Below, piece after piece: positions 1 to 8,067 of a DNA stretch of 64,000 nucleotides (position 1 is its first letter; every line of letters begins with the position of its first letter). The stretch is from UBA9676 sp963730065. Its GTDB lineage: Bacteria; Actinomycetota; Actinomycetes; Streptosporangiales; Streptosporangiaceae. The notes below the pieces were generated by a model. It saw nothing but the letters and a program-made list of their open reading frames with translations, was not told the origin of the DNA and did no database searches. The stretch spans positions 23,691 through 87,690 of the forward strand of contig CAVSQL010000018.1 of NCBI GenBank assembly GCA_963730065.1, read 5' to 3'. The translations under genes were made by a program, and so were the position numbers.

Positions 1-1
1 C

Positions 2-712
2 CAGCCCTATGACGCCCACACCGTCATCGCCCAGGTCCTCGACGACCGGGAGTTCCTGGAGATCCACGCGCTCTTCGCGCCCAACATCCTGGTCGGGTTC
101 GGCCGGGTCGAGGGCGCGACAGTGGGGGTGGTCGCCAACCAGCCGATGCACCTGGCCGGGGTGCTGGACATCGACGCGTCGGAGAAGGCGGCGCGGTTCG
201 TCCGCACCTGCGACGCCTTCAACATCCCCGTGCTGACGTTCGTGGACGTTCCCGGCTTCCTGCCCGGCACCGGCCAGGAGTGGGGCGGGATCATCCGCCG
301 GGGAGCCAAGCTCATCTACGCCTACGCCGAGGCCACCGTCCCGAAGATCACAGTGATCTTGCGCAAGGCCTACGGCGGCGCCTACGACGTGATGGGCTCC
401 AAGCACCTGGGCGGGGACATAAACCTGGCGTGGCCGACCGCGCAGATCGCGGTCATGGGCGCGCAGGGCGCGGTGAACATCCTCTACCGCCGCGAGCTCG
501 CCGCCGCATCGGACCCCGACGCGCTGCGGGCGCAGCGGGTGGCCGAATACGAAGACACTCTCGCCAATCCCTATATAGCCGCAGAACGGGGGTACGTGGA
601 CGCCGTGATCCGCCCCGCCGAGACCCGTTCCCAGATGATCCGCGCGCTGCGCGCGCTGCGTACCAAGCGCCAGACCCTGCCCCCCAAGAAGCACGGCAAC
701 ATCCCCTTGTAA
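2..712 (+). CDS. pccB: Acyl-CoA carboxylase (propionyl/acetyl-CoA) beta subunit, 3' part
   Basis: This is the C-terminal 236 residues of a biotin-dependent carboxyltransferase; the 5' end lies outside the window. The subunit transfers CO2 from carboxybiotin to acetyl- or propionyl-CoA. Family hallmarks are visible: the stretch FVDVPGFLPGTGQEWGG, followed by RRGAKLIYAYAEATVPK, YGGAYDVMGSKHLGGD and the typical ending KKHGNIPL. The epsilon subunit lies at 1707 and an alpha subunit at 5934, so a whole carboxylase is encoded within 8 kb. Which acyl-CoA is preferred cannot be decided, because the specificity region is not covered well enough. Confidence 0.93.
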   Translation, partial: QPYDAHTVIAQVLDDREFLEIHALFAPNILVGFGRVEGATVGVVANQPMHLAGVLDIDASEKAARFVRTCDAFNIPVLTFVDVPGFLPGTGQEWGGIIRRGAKLIYAYAEATVPKITVILRKAYGGAYDVMGSKHLGGDINLAWPTAQIAVMGAQGAVNILYRRELAAASDPDALRAQRVAEYEDTLANPYIAAERGYVDAVIRPAETRSQMIRALRALRTKRQTLPPKKHGNIPL

Positions 713-732
713 TGGATCGGTTGCTTTGAGTA

Positions 733-1710
733 ATGGATATGACGACGCACATCCCGCCCTCCCTCCCCACCCTCGCCCGTTACGCGATCATGGTCAACGT
801 CGGGTACATCTACGCGGCGGCCGGCGAGCTCCTGTTCAGCAGCGCCTCGCGGCGCGAATACCGGGTCGACGCCGACAAGCTGATCCAGGCGCTCACCCGC
901 CACGCGGACAGCCAGCTGCGGGGCGAGCTGCTGCGGGTGTACTGGTACGACGCCGCGCGCGACCGGGTGCCCACCATCGACCAGCGGGTGATCGCGCAGA
1001 TGGCGTGGGTGAAGCTGCGCCTGGGCAACCTGAACGCCCGCGGCCAGCAGAAGGGGGTCGATGCGCAGATCCGGGCCGACATGGAGGCGCTCGCCCGGCA
1101 CCGGGCCATCACCGACGCGGTGCTGGTGGCCGGGGACGAGGACATGGTGCCCGCGGTGGAGGCGGCGCAGGCGTTCGGCGTCCGGGTGCATCTGTGGGGG
1201 GTCGAGCCGCCGTTCGGCACGAACCAGGCCGAGCGCCTGGTCTGGGAGTCGGACACGGTCGAGGTGCTGGACCGCGCCTTCCTGGAGCCGTACTTCACCC
1301 GGGCGGTGGCCACCCCCGAGCATGTCCCGCCTCCCCCGCTGGCCGTGTCGGTATCGGGTGTCCCCTCACCGGCCCAGCTCTTCGGTGAGCGCAGCGCGCC
1401 GGCCCGGCCGGTCCCGCGGGTGACGCACGGGACGGCCAGCGTCGCCAGGCTCGGCCCGGACCGTGACCGGGTCGAGGAGGCGGGTGAGCACGTCGCGCAG
1501 AGATGGATCCTCACCCGCGGCGAGGACAACATCCGCGACCTGCTCCCGGGGCCGATCCTGCCACCGGTCATCGACAAGGAACTGCTGGTGGATGCGGAGA
1601 AGGAACTCGGCCTGTCGCTGCGCCCCTACCAGGAGGCGAGGGAATGGCTCCGGGACGCGTTCTGGGCGCGGGTCAGGCGGCAGTTCGGCATCGGCACCGG
1701 GCGCGCATGA
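733..1710 (+). CDS. NYN domain (PIN-like) putative RNase
   Basis: A 325-residue protein whose first 190 residues match the NYN/LabA-type domain, a PIN-like RNase fold. Visible elements are the N-terminal beta-strand AIMVNVGYIYAAAG, LLRVYWYDAARDR, then QKGVDAQIRADM and LVAGDEDMVPAV with acidic residues, and VHLWGVEP. In relatives I recall, the first strand carries an Asp before the GY pair (as in VDAGY); here it is Asn22. The C-terminal 130 residues hold a Pro-rich linker and a conserved-looking helical block. The gene begins 20 bp after the carboxylase beta gene and its stop overlaps the start of accE (ATGA), so the three are probably co-transcribed. RNA targets are unknown. Confidence 0.75.
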   Translation: MDMTTHIPPSLPTLARYAIMVNVGYIYAAAGELLFSSASRREYRVDADKLIQALTRHADSQLRGELLRVYWYDAARDRVPTIDQRVIAQMAWVKLRLGNLNARGQQKGVDAQIRADMEALARHRAITDAVLVAGDEDMVPAVEAAQAFGVRVHLWGVEPPFGTNQAERLVWESDTVEVLDRAFLEPYFTRAVATPEHVPPPPLAVSVSGVPSPAQLFGERSAPARPVPRVTHGTASVARLGPDRDRVEEAGEHVAQRWILTRGEDNIRDLLPGPILPPVIDKELLVDAEKELGLSLRPYQEAREWLRDAFWARVRRQFGIGTGRA

Positions 1711-1991
1711 CCACGGGCGGCGGGAGCGGCCAGGCTGACCAGGGCGACCGGCCGGCCAGCGGGCTCACGCTGGAGGTGGTGGCCGGGCATCCGTCAGCCG
1801 ACGAGCTCGCCGCGCTGACCGTGGCGCTGGCGGCGGCGCTCGCCGCCAATGACCGGGCCGGGCCCGCCCCGCCGGGCCGGCCCGGCGGGACCTCCTCCGG
1901 CTGGGCCGACCGGTCCGCGATGATGGGTGCCCCGCTCACGCCGGGCCGCGATGCCTGGCGCCGCAGCCCCCGGCCGCGCCGGGCGGGCTGA
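1707..1991 (+). CDS. accE: Acyl-CoA carboxylase epsilon subunit
   Basis: A 94-residue protein starting at an ATG that overlaps the stop of the NYN gene. It has the layout of the small actinobacterial carboxylase epsilon subunit: a short strand LTLEVVAGHPSADELAALT, an Ala-rich helix, a flexible Pro/Gly linker, then WADRSAMMG...PGRDAWRRSPRPRRAG at the end (the W-R-S motif is typical). In known systems it stabilises the alpha-beta complex. It normally directly follows the beta gene; here the NYN gene separates them. The start is set by the coupling and by the position of the family motif. Confidence 0.8.
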   Translation: MTTGGGSGQADQGDRPASGLTLEVVAGHPSADELAALTVALAAALAANDRAGPAPPGRPGGTSSGWADRSAMMGAPLTPGRDAWRRSPRPRRAG

Positions 1992-2055
1992 AGTCCCCCG
2001 AACCGGAGGAATCCCTGCACATCCGCATATGTCGGATTCGCCTGCGCACCGTAAC

Positions 2056-2565
2056 ATGGCCGCGATGGCTGTCCTGACAACGCAGCGGCTGCTCCTGCGC
2101 GAGATGACCGGCGCCGACCTCGACCACATCGCCGCCCTGTTCGGCGACGAGGAGGTGATGCGCTACTACCCCAAGCCGATGACCCGCGAAGAGGCGCATG
2201 CCTGGGTCGCGTGGAATCAGCGCCTCTACCGCAGACACGGGTTCGGGCTGTGGGCGATGGTCTTGCGCGACACGGGCGAGTTCGCCGGGGACTGTGGGCT
2301 GACGCCCCAGTACGTGGACGGCATCAAAGAGATCGAGGTGGGCTACCACGTCCGTACCTGCCTGCAGGGGCGGGGCTACGCGACCGAGGCGGCCGCCGCC
2401 GCCCGCGATTTCGCCCGGGACATGCTCTTCCTGAGCCGCCTGATCGCGATCATCAACCCGGAGAACGTGCCGTCGCAGCGGGTCGCCGGGAAGATCGGGC
2501 TCCGTCCCGAGAAGCGGTCCACCGTATTCGGCACCGAGCAGATCATCTACGCCGCGGCCATCTGA
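2056..2565 (+). CDS. GNAT family N-acetyltransferase (RimJ/RimL type)
   Basis: A 169-residue GNAT protein of the kind that acetylates protein N-termini or small amines. It opens with LTTQRLLLREMTGADLDHIAALF, the usual first strand and helix of this subfamily. It carries EVGYHVRTCLQGRGYATEAA, the acetyl-CoA pyrophosphate loop (Q/R-x-x-G-x-A/G), and ends with NPENVPSQRVAGKIGLRPEK, typical of RimJ/RimL-like members. Start codons at 2029, 2056 and 2065 are possible; 2056 places the first strand at the usual distance. The substrate is unknown. Upstream is accE, 64 bp away; downstream is ndk on the same strand. Confidence 0.82.
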   Translation: MAAMAVLTTQRLLLREMTGADLDHIAALFGDEEVMRYYPKPMTREEAHAWVAWNQRLYRRHGFGLWAMVLRDTGEFAGDCGLTPQYVDGIKEIEVGYHVRTCLQGRGYATEAAAAARDFARDMLFLSRLIAIINPENVPSQRVAGKIGLRPEKRSTVFGTEQIIYAAAI

Positions 2566-2652
2566 GGCGCCTGCGGCCGGACGTTACGCTTGACGAGCGT
2601 CTGCTACCCTACCGGTGGCCTTCATCCCGGATCTTGCTGGAGTTGCTCAGTA

Positions 2653-3192
2653 ATGCAGGAACGCACGCTCGTGATCGTGAAGCCGGATGCCTACATGCGT
2701 GGGCTCACCGGTGTCATCGTGGCCCAGCTGGAACAGCGCGGCCTGATGGTAGAGGCGATACGCGTCTCCCGCAACGAGAAGGAGACGGTCGGGGACCACT
2801 ACCCGCGGTCGAAGGAGTGGCTGGAGACGGTCGGCGGCAAGACCCTGGAGGACTACGCCAGGCTCGGCATCTCGGCCAGGGACCGGCTCGGCACCGACGA
2901 CGCGGCAGAGATCGGCCAGATGGTGCGCACCTGGCTGACCGAGTTCCTGCTCAGCGCGCCGGTGGTGCCGATGGTGATCTCCGGCAACCGCGCCATCGAG
3001 ACGGTCCGCAAGATCGTCGGGCACACGCTTCCGGTGATGGCGGCCCCAGGCACCATCCGCGGGGAGTACAGCTCCGATTCGCCCGATCTCGCCAACGAGG
3101 AGCAGCGGCCGGTGCGGAACCTCGTGCACGCCTCCGGCGACCCGGAGGAGGCCGAGCGCGAGATCGCGCTCTGGTTCCCCGAGCTGGCCTGA
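2653..3192 (+). CDS. ndk: Nucleoside diphosphate kinase, long form
   Basis: A 179-residue NDP kinase-fold protein. The N-terminus ERTLVIVKPDAYMRG and the active-site region NLVHASGDPEEAEREI, with catalytic His159, are clear, and the protein ends in ALWFPEL. Ordinary bacterial Ndk is about 137 residues. This one has about 40 extra residues between the first helix and the core (HYPRSKEW...LGTDDAAEIG). From memory that insertion resembles long forms seen in archaea and candidate-phyla bacteria more than normal actinobacterial Ndk. It would balance NTP pools by transferring phosphate from ATP to NDPs. Start 2653 was chosen because MQERTLVIVKPDA aligns with the family start. No standard ndk lies in the window. 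Confidence 0.85.
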   Translation: MQERTLVIVKPDAYMRGLTGVIVAQLEQRGLMVEAIRVSRNEKETVGDHYPRSKEWLETVGGKTLEDYARLGISARDRLGTDDAAEIGQMVRTWLTEFLLSAPVVPMVISGNRAIETVRKIVGHTLPVMAAPGTIRGEYSSDSPDLANEEQRPVRNLVHASGDPEEAEREIALWFPELA

Positions 3193-3297
3193 CCGGCTCC
3201 CGCCCGCCGCACGGCGGTCCCGGGCCGCGGCCCGCGGGCCGGTGTTGAGGTCCGATTCCCGCCAGTAGTGTCGGCTTGCCTCGGCTTTAATCGTGGT

Positions 3298-5301
3298 GTG
3301 ACGCTCGACTCCGACACCTGCTACCGGGCGGTCGTGGCCCGCGATCCGCGGTTCGACGGGCGTTTCTTCACCGGTGTGACCAGCACCGGGATCTACTGCC
3401 GGCCGATCTGCCCGGCGCGCACCCCGGCCCGGCGCAACATGCGGTTCTTCGCGCACGCCGGCGCGGCGGAGGCGGCCGGGTTCCGCGCCTGCCGCCGCTG
3501 CCGGCCAGAGGCGAGCCCGGGTTCCCCGGACTGGAACGCCCGGGCTGACCTCGCCGCCCGGGCGGTCCGGCTGATCGCGGACGGGTACGCCGACGAGCAC
3601 GGGATCAGCGGCCTGGCCCGGCGGCTCGCGGTCACCGACCGGCACCTGCGGCGGCTCCTGCTGGCCGAGCTCGGCGCCACCCCGATCGCGCTGGCCAGGA
3701 CCACACGCCTGCAGACGGCCCGGCGCCTGCTGGCCGAGACGGACATGCCGGTCACCGAGATCGCGTTCGCGAGCGGGTTCTCCAGCGTCCGCCAGTTCAA
3801 CGCCAGCTTCCAGGAAGCGTACGGCCGACCTCCGTCGGCGCTGCGGCCCGGCCCGCCCCGGCCCCGGTCCCGCGCGCGGGTGCCGGGCCCGGCCCGGCCC
3901 GGCCCGGCGCCGGCCCTCAGCATGGCGGGCCCGGGTGGACAGGGACCGCGCGGGGAGGGACCGCGCGGGGAGGGACCGCGCGGAGAGGGACCGCGCGGAG
4001 AGGGACCGCGCGGAGGAGGAGCGCACGGAGGAGGAGCGCACGGAGGAGGAGCGCACGGGGAGGGACCGCACGGAGGAGGAGCGCACGGGGACGGAGCGCA
4101 CGGGGAGCCCGCCGCCGGCGGGACCTGGCTGACGCTCCGGCTCGCCTGCCGTGAGCCGTTCGACGGCCAGTCGCTGCTGCGGTTCCTGGCCGCGCGGGCC
4201 ATCGCCGGGGTGGAGCAGGTGTCGCTGGGCCGGTACGCGCGCACGGTGCGGATGCCCGGCGGCTCCGGCCTTATTGAGCTGATGCCCCCGCCCGCCCGCC
4301 GGGACGGCGATGAGGGCCAAACCGGCCGCGCCGCCCGCCGCGGCCAGGCGGGCCAGCCCGGCCAGCACGCTCAGCGCGGCCAGACCGGCCAGGCCGGCCA
4401 GACCGGCCGACGCGGCCAGGCCGGCCAGCGCGGCCAGGCGGGCGAGGCGCAGGTCCTGCTGCGGGTCCGGCTCAGCGGGTTGCGCGGCGTCGGCCAGGTG
4501 GTGTCCCGGTGCCGGCAGCTCTTCGATCTCGACGCCGACCCACAGGCGATTGCCGCCGCGCTGGCGGCCGACGAGGCGCTCGCGCCGCTGGTCGCGGCCC
4601 GGCCCGGGCTGCGGGTGCCCGGTGCGTACGACGGGTTCGAGCTGGCGGTGCGCGCGGTGCTCGGCCAGCAGGTCTCGGTCGCCGCCGCCAGCACCCTGGC
4701 CGGGCGGCTGGCCGCCCGCCACGGTACCCGGGTGGACGCCCGGCCGTACCCGGCTGGGCAGCCGGGACCCGGCATGCCCGGGGCCGGACCAGCGGCCGAT
4801 CCCGCCGGTCCGGCTGGGCCGCTGACGGTGCTGTTCCCCGGGCCGGCCGAGCTCGCCGATGCCGATCTGTCCGGCCTCGGGATGACCACCGGCAGGCAGG
4901 TGACGTTGCGCACGCTGGCGGCGGCGTGCGCAACCGGCCGGCTGAGCCTGGACCCCGGGGCCGACCCGGAGGAGACCGCCGCCCGGCTCGCGGAGCTGCC
5001 CGGCGTGGGACCGTGGACCGTTGCCTACATCATGATGCGGGCCGCGGGCGACCCGGACGCCTTCCCCGGCAGCGATCTCGGGCTGCGCCGGGCCATGGCG
5101 CGGCTCGGCTGCGAGCCTGGGCACGCCGACCGCTGGCGGCCCTGGCGCGCCTACGCCGCCGTCCATCTGTGGGCCGCCTTGGCCGAGCCTGCCGCCCCCG
5201 GCGAGCCGCCAGCCCCCGCCACTCCGCCAGCCCCCACTGCCGGGGCCCGAGCGCAAGCCGTTATGCCCATTGCCGATCTCGCTACCACCGGACAGGAGTA
5301 A
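3298..5301 (+). CDS. ada-alkA: Ada-AlkA fusion: alkylation sensor and 3-methyladenine DNA glycosylase
   Basis: A 667-residue fusion. Residues 1-72 are the Ada metal-binding, methyl-accepting domain with four Cys (C34, C38, C65, C68). Residues about 75-180 are an AraC-type helix-turn-helix (LARRLAVTDRHLRRLL, FASGFSSVRQFNASF). From about 275 on is an AlkA domain: an AlkA_N part, a helix-hairpin-helix LPGVGPWTVAYIMM and the catalytic Asp593 in FPGSDLGLRRA. It should sense alkylation damage and excise alkylated bases. Two low-complexity inserts are unusual: 11 units of a 5-residue Gly-rich repeat between the HTH and AlkA, and a Gly/Gln-rich stretch inside AlkA_N. GTG 3298 gives the usual family N-terminus; GTG 3268 is possible. 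It is coupled to ogt downstream. Confidence 0.9.
   Translation: MTLDSDTCYRAVVARDPRFDGRFFTGVTSTGIYCRPICPARTPARRNMRFFAHAGAAEAAGFRACRRCRPEASPGSPDWNARADLAARAVRLIADGYADEHGISGLARRLAVTDRHLRRLLLAELGATPIALARTTRLQTARRLLAETDMPVTEIAFASGFSSVRQFNASFQEAYGRPPSALRPGPPRPRSRARVPGPARPGPAPALSMAGPGGQGPRGEGPRGEGPRGEGPRGEGPRGGGAHGGGAHGGGAHGEGPHGGGAHGDGAHGEPAAGGTWLTLRLACREPFDGQSLLRFLAARAIAGVEQVSLGRYARTVRMPGGSGLIELMPPPARRDGDEGQTGRAARRGQAGQPGQHAQRGQTGQAGQTGRRGQAGQRGQAGEAQVLLRVRLSGLRGVGQVVSRCRQLFDLDADPQAIAAALAADEALAPLVAARPGLRVPGAYDGFELAVRAVLGQQVSVAAASTLAGRLAARHGTRVDARPYPAGQPGPGMPGAGPAADPAGPAGPLTVLFPGPAELADADLSGLGMTTGRQVTLRTLAAACATGRLSLDPGADPEETAARLAELPGVGPWTVAYIMMRAAGDPDAFPGSDLGLRRAMARLGCEPGHADRWRPWRAYAAVHLWAALAEPAAPGEPPAPATPPAPTAGARAQAVMPIADLATTGQE
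3943..4107 (+). repeat. 15-bp tandem repeat, 11 units, inside ada-alkA
   Basis: Eleven consecutive 15-bp units of the form GGACCGCGCGGGGAG, with variants of the GGAGCGCACGGAGGA kind. They encode GPRGE, then GAHGG/GPHGG pentapeptides. The repeat is in frame and forms the linker between the HTH and glycosylase parts. Units drift from one variant to the other, as expected for slippage or unequal exchange. Confidence 0.9.
4315..4449 (+). repeat. GGCCAG-rich short tandem repeat inside the AlkA_N domain
   Basis: An irregular tandem array of 9-bp units such as GGCCAGGCC, GGCCAGACC and GGCCAGCGC. It is in frame and encodes a Gly-Gln-Ala/Thr/Arg-rich stretch between IELMPPPARR and VLLRVRLSGLRG. It splits what should be a continuous AlkA_N beta-domain, so it is probably a surface loop expansion. 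Confidence 0.8.
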
Positions 5302-5305
5302 CCCC

Positions 5306-5812
5306 ATGCCATCCGGCTCCATCGCCACGGCGATCCTCGACACCCCGGCCGGCCCGCTGAGCGTGCTGGCGCACGGCGAGGCGCTGGTCGGCGCCGGCTT
5401 CACCGGCGACCCCGGCGAGCTGCACGCCCGGCTGCACCACTCGCTGCGGCCGCTGCCGCTCACGGCGGCCGAACTGCCGTGGCTGGTCAAGCCGCTGCGC
5501 GACTACTTCGATGGCGACCTCACCGCACTCGACGGGCTGCCCGTGCACCAGCCGGCCACGGGGTCGCGGGAGCGGCTGTGGGTACAGATGCGCGCGGTGC
5601 GCCCCGGCACCACCATCAGCTACACGGACCTGGCCACCCGGGCCGGCCTGCCACGGACGGCGGCGCGGGCCGCCGGCGCGGCCTGCGCGGCGAACCTCAT
5701 CGCGCCGGTCGTCCCGTGCCATCGGGTCCTGCGCAGCGATGGCAGCCTGGGCGGCTACTACTACGGGCTGGCCCGCAAGCAGTGGCTGCTGCGCCACGAA
5801 GGCGCGGCCTGA
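5306..5812 (+). CDS. ogt: Methylated-DNA-[protein]-cysteine S-methyltransferase
   Basis: A 168-residue suicide methyltransferase that removes methyl groups from O6-methylguanine. The active-site motif VVPCHRVLRSDGSLGGY is present with the acceptor Cys138, preceded by the HTH-like region SYTDLATRAGLPRTAARAAG. The gene starts 4 bp after the ada-alkA stop with a strong ribosome site (GACAGGAG, 7 bp before ATG). The two genes therefore form one alkylation-repair operon, probably controlled by the Ada part. Confidence 0.93.
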   Translation: MPSGSIATAILDTPAGPLSVLAHGEALVGAGFTGDPGELHARLHHSLRPLPLTAAELPWLVKPLRDYFDGDLTALDGLPVHQPATGSRERLWVQMRAVRPGTTISYTDLATRAGLPRTAARAAGAACAANLIAPVVPCHRVLRSDGSLGGYYYGLARKQWLLRHEGAA

Positions 5813-5933
5813 CGCCGCTGCGATAAGCCCCGGTTACCCTGCACGGGCAAGGAAGGTGATGCTTGGCGGCAACTCCGGCATGCCGTTATGAGGGCTTTCG
5901 CCCTAGACTCCTCGGCAGTCGGAAGGGACTTTC

Positions 5934-7706
5934 GTGCGCAAAGTGCTGATCGCCAACCGCGGCGAGATAGCCGTCCGCATCGTGCGGGCGTGCCGGGACG
6001 CGGGCCTGGCCAGTGTCGCCGTCTACGCCGACGCGGATCTGGACGCGCTGCACGTCACGATGGCGGACGAGGCGTACGCGCTGGAGGGGCAGAGCCCCGC
6101 CGACAGCTACCTCAACGTCGAGAAGATCCTCAAGCGCGCCGCGGACGCCGGGGCCGATGCGGTCCACCCCGGGTACGGGTTCCTGGCCGAGAACGCGGCG
6201 TTCGCGCGGGCGGTCATCGAGGCCGGGCTGACCTGGATCGGTCCGCCGCCGGCGGCCATCGACGCGCTCGGCGACAAGGTGGCCGCCCGGCGCATCGCCC
6301 AGGAGGTGGGGGCGCCACTGACGCCGGGCACGGACGGCCCGGTGAGCGGCGTCGACGAGGTCGACGCGTTCGTCGCCCGGCACGGCCTGCCGGTCGCCAT
6401 CAAGGCCGCGCACGGCGGCGGCGGGCGCGGGCTGAAGGTGGTCAGGTCCGCGGCCGAGATCGGGGAGATGTATGAGTCCGCAGTCCGGGAGGCGGTCGCC
6501 GCGTTCGGCCGTGGCGAGGTCTTCGTGGAGCGCTACCTGGAGCGCCCGCGGCACGTGGAGACCCAGTGCCTGGCCGACGCCCACGGCGGCGTGGTGGTGG
6601 TATCCACCCGTGACTGCTCGCTGCAGCGGCGGCACCAGAAGCTGGTCGAGGAGGCACCGGCCCCGTTCCTGAGCAGCGAGCAGGAGACGCTGCTGTACGA
6701 GGCCTCCAAGGCGATCATGCGCCGCGCCGGTTACGTGGGCGCGGGCACCTGCGAGTTCCTCGTCGGCCAGGACGGGGCCATCTCCTTCCTGGAGGTGAAC
6801 ACCCGGCTGCAGGTGGAGCACCCCGTCTCCGAGGAGATCACCGGCATCGACCTGGTCCGGGAGATGTTCCGCATCGCGGACGGGCAGGAGCTCGGGTACG
6901 GCGACCCGGCGACGCGCGGGCACGCGATCGAGTTCCGGGTCAACGCGGAAGACCCTGGCCGCGGGTTCCTGCCCGCGCCAGGCACGATCACCCGGTGGCG
7001 CCAGCCGTCCGGTCCCGGGGTGCGGGTCGACGCCGGTTACGGGCCGGGCATGACCGTGCCGCAGGCGTTCGACTCGCTGCTGGCCAAGCTCATCGTCACC
7101 GGCGCCACCCGCCAGCAGGCCCTGGAGCGCGCCCGGCGGGCCCTGGCCGAGTTCGAGGTCGGCGGGATGCCGACCGTGCTGCCTTTCCACCGGGCCGTCG
7201 CGGCTGACCCGGCGTTCACCAGCGAGCCGTTTTCCGTGCACACCAGGTGGATCGAGACCGAGTTCGCGGGGCATATCCCGCCGTACACCGGGTCACCGGG
7301 GCTGGCCGGGGACGCTGGCGCGGACGGCAGCCCGCCGCCGCGCGAGCGGATCACCGTCGAGGTGCAGGGCAAGCGGCTGGAGGTGGTCCTGCCGGCCGGG
7401 CTCGGCCGCACCGGCGCCGCCGCGGCGCAGCGCCCGGGCCGGCCCGGCCGGGCCCGCCGGTCCGCGCGGTCGGCCGCGGTGCAGGCCAACGGCGACACGC
7501 TCACCTGCCCGATGCAGGGCACCATCGTGAAGATCGTGGCCGGCGAGGGCCAGCGGGTGTCGGCCGGCGACACGGTCGTGGTCCTGGAAGCGATGAAGAT
7601 GGAGCAGCCGCTGACGGCGCACAAGGACGGGGTGGTCACCGGGCTCACGGTGAAGATCGGCCAGACGGTGGCCGCGGGCGACGCGCTGTGCCAGCTGAAA
7701 GACTGA
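5934..7706 (+). CDS. accA: Acyl-CoA carboxylase alpha subunit (biotin carboxylase plus BCCP)
   Basis: A 590-residue alpha chain. Residues 1-450 are biotin carboxylase: KVLIANRGEIAVRI at the start, the ATP-grasp glycine loop AAHGGGGRGLKVV, and the catalytic FLEVNTRLQVEHPVSEEITG. After an Ala/Pro linker the last 75 residues are a biotin carboxyl carrier domain with VLEAMKMEQPL, biotinyl-Lys555. It carboxylates biotin with bicarbonate and ATP and passes CO2 to the beta subunit, supplying malonyl- or methylmalonyl-CoA. GTG 5934 follows GGAAGGGA at a good distance. It is monocistronic or co-transcribed with the DUF5313 gene 4 bp downstream. Confidence 0.93.
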   Translation: MRKVLIANRGEIAVRIVRACRDAGLASVAVYADADLDALHVTMADEAYALEGQSPADSYLNVEKILKRAADAGADAVHPGYGFLAENAAFARAVIEAGLTWIGPPPAAIDALGDKVAARRIAQEVGAPLTPGTDGPVSGVDEVDAFVARHGLPVAIKAAHGGGGRGLKVVRSAAEIGEMYESAVREAVAAFGRGEVFVERYLERPRHVETQCLADAHGGVVVVSTRDCSLQRRHQKLVEEAPAPFLSSEQETLLYEASKAIMRRAGYVGAGTCEFLVGQDGAISFLEVNTRLQVEHPVSEEITGIDLVREMFRIADGQELGYGDPATRGHAIEFRVNAEDPGRGFLPAPGTITRWRQPSGPGVRVDAGYGPGMTVPQAFDSLLAKLIVTGATRQQALERARRALAEFEVGGMPTVLPFHRAVAADPAFTSEPFSVHTRWIETEFAGHIPPYTGSPGLAGDAGADGSPPPRERITVEVQGKRLEVVLPAGLGRTGAAAAQRPGRPGRARRSARSAAVQANGDTLTCPMQGTIVKIVAGEGQRVSAGDTVVVLEAMKMEQPLTAHKDGVVTGLTVKIGQTVAAGDALCQLKD

Positions 7707-7710
7707 CGGC

Positions 7711-8067
7711 ATGACCAGGCTGCCGGGCGACCCGGGGCCGATTGGGTGGCTGCGGTTCGCGCTCGGGTTCCGGCTCCCGGCCGCGAACGTGCACTGGGTG
7801 CGGCACGAGCTGACCGACGCGGGCTGGCGCTGGCGCACCCTGGTGCGCCACCTCGCGGTGATCCTCCCGGTCTGCGCCATCCTCGTGGTGGTGCTGGACA
7901 TCTTGCTGCCCACCCCGCCGTGGGTCAGCGTGATGATGGTGCTCCTGATCCTGGCCGGCAGCGTGTTCTCGGTGGCCTTTTACGCCGACGACATCCGGAT
8001 CGCCAGGCTGCGCCAGCACGGCCTGCCCACGCCCAAGGACCCCGACCTGGGCCGGCCCGCTCACTGA
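7711..8067 (+). CDS. DUF5313-like small membrane protein
   Basis: A 118-residue protein with a conserved-looking soluble start (GPIGWLRFALGFRLP...WVRHELTD) and two hydrophobic segments at about residues 48-70 and 72-92, then a charged cytoplasmic tail (IARLRQHGLPTPKD). This pattern matches the actinobacterial DUF5313 family as I remember it; its function is unknown. It begins 4 bp after the carboxylase alpha stop. Its last 7 bp overlap, tail to tail, the end of the flavoprotein gene on the other strand. Confidence 0.7.
   Translation: MTRLPGDPGPIGWLRFALGFRLPAANVHWVRHELTDAGWRWRTLVRHLAVILPVCAILVVVLDILLPTPPWVSVMMVLLILAGSVFSVAFYADDIRIARLRQHGLPTPKDPDLGRPAH

Noticed and set aside
2022..2040. ATCCG...CGGAT inverted repeat before the GNAT gene
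   Set aside because: The arms are only 5 bp; too short to call an operator.
3937..4110. The ada 15-bp array as a CRISPR-like or regulatory repeat
   Set aside because: There are no spacers and the repeat is contiguous, in frame and coding for a Gly-rich linker.
2647..5490. A 947-codon open frame on the minus strand
   Set aside because: It lies opposite ndk, ada-alkA and ogt, all with clear domains. It is an Arg/Gly/Pro-rich GC-driven shadow with no motif.
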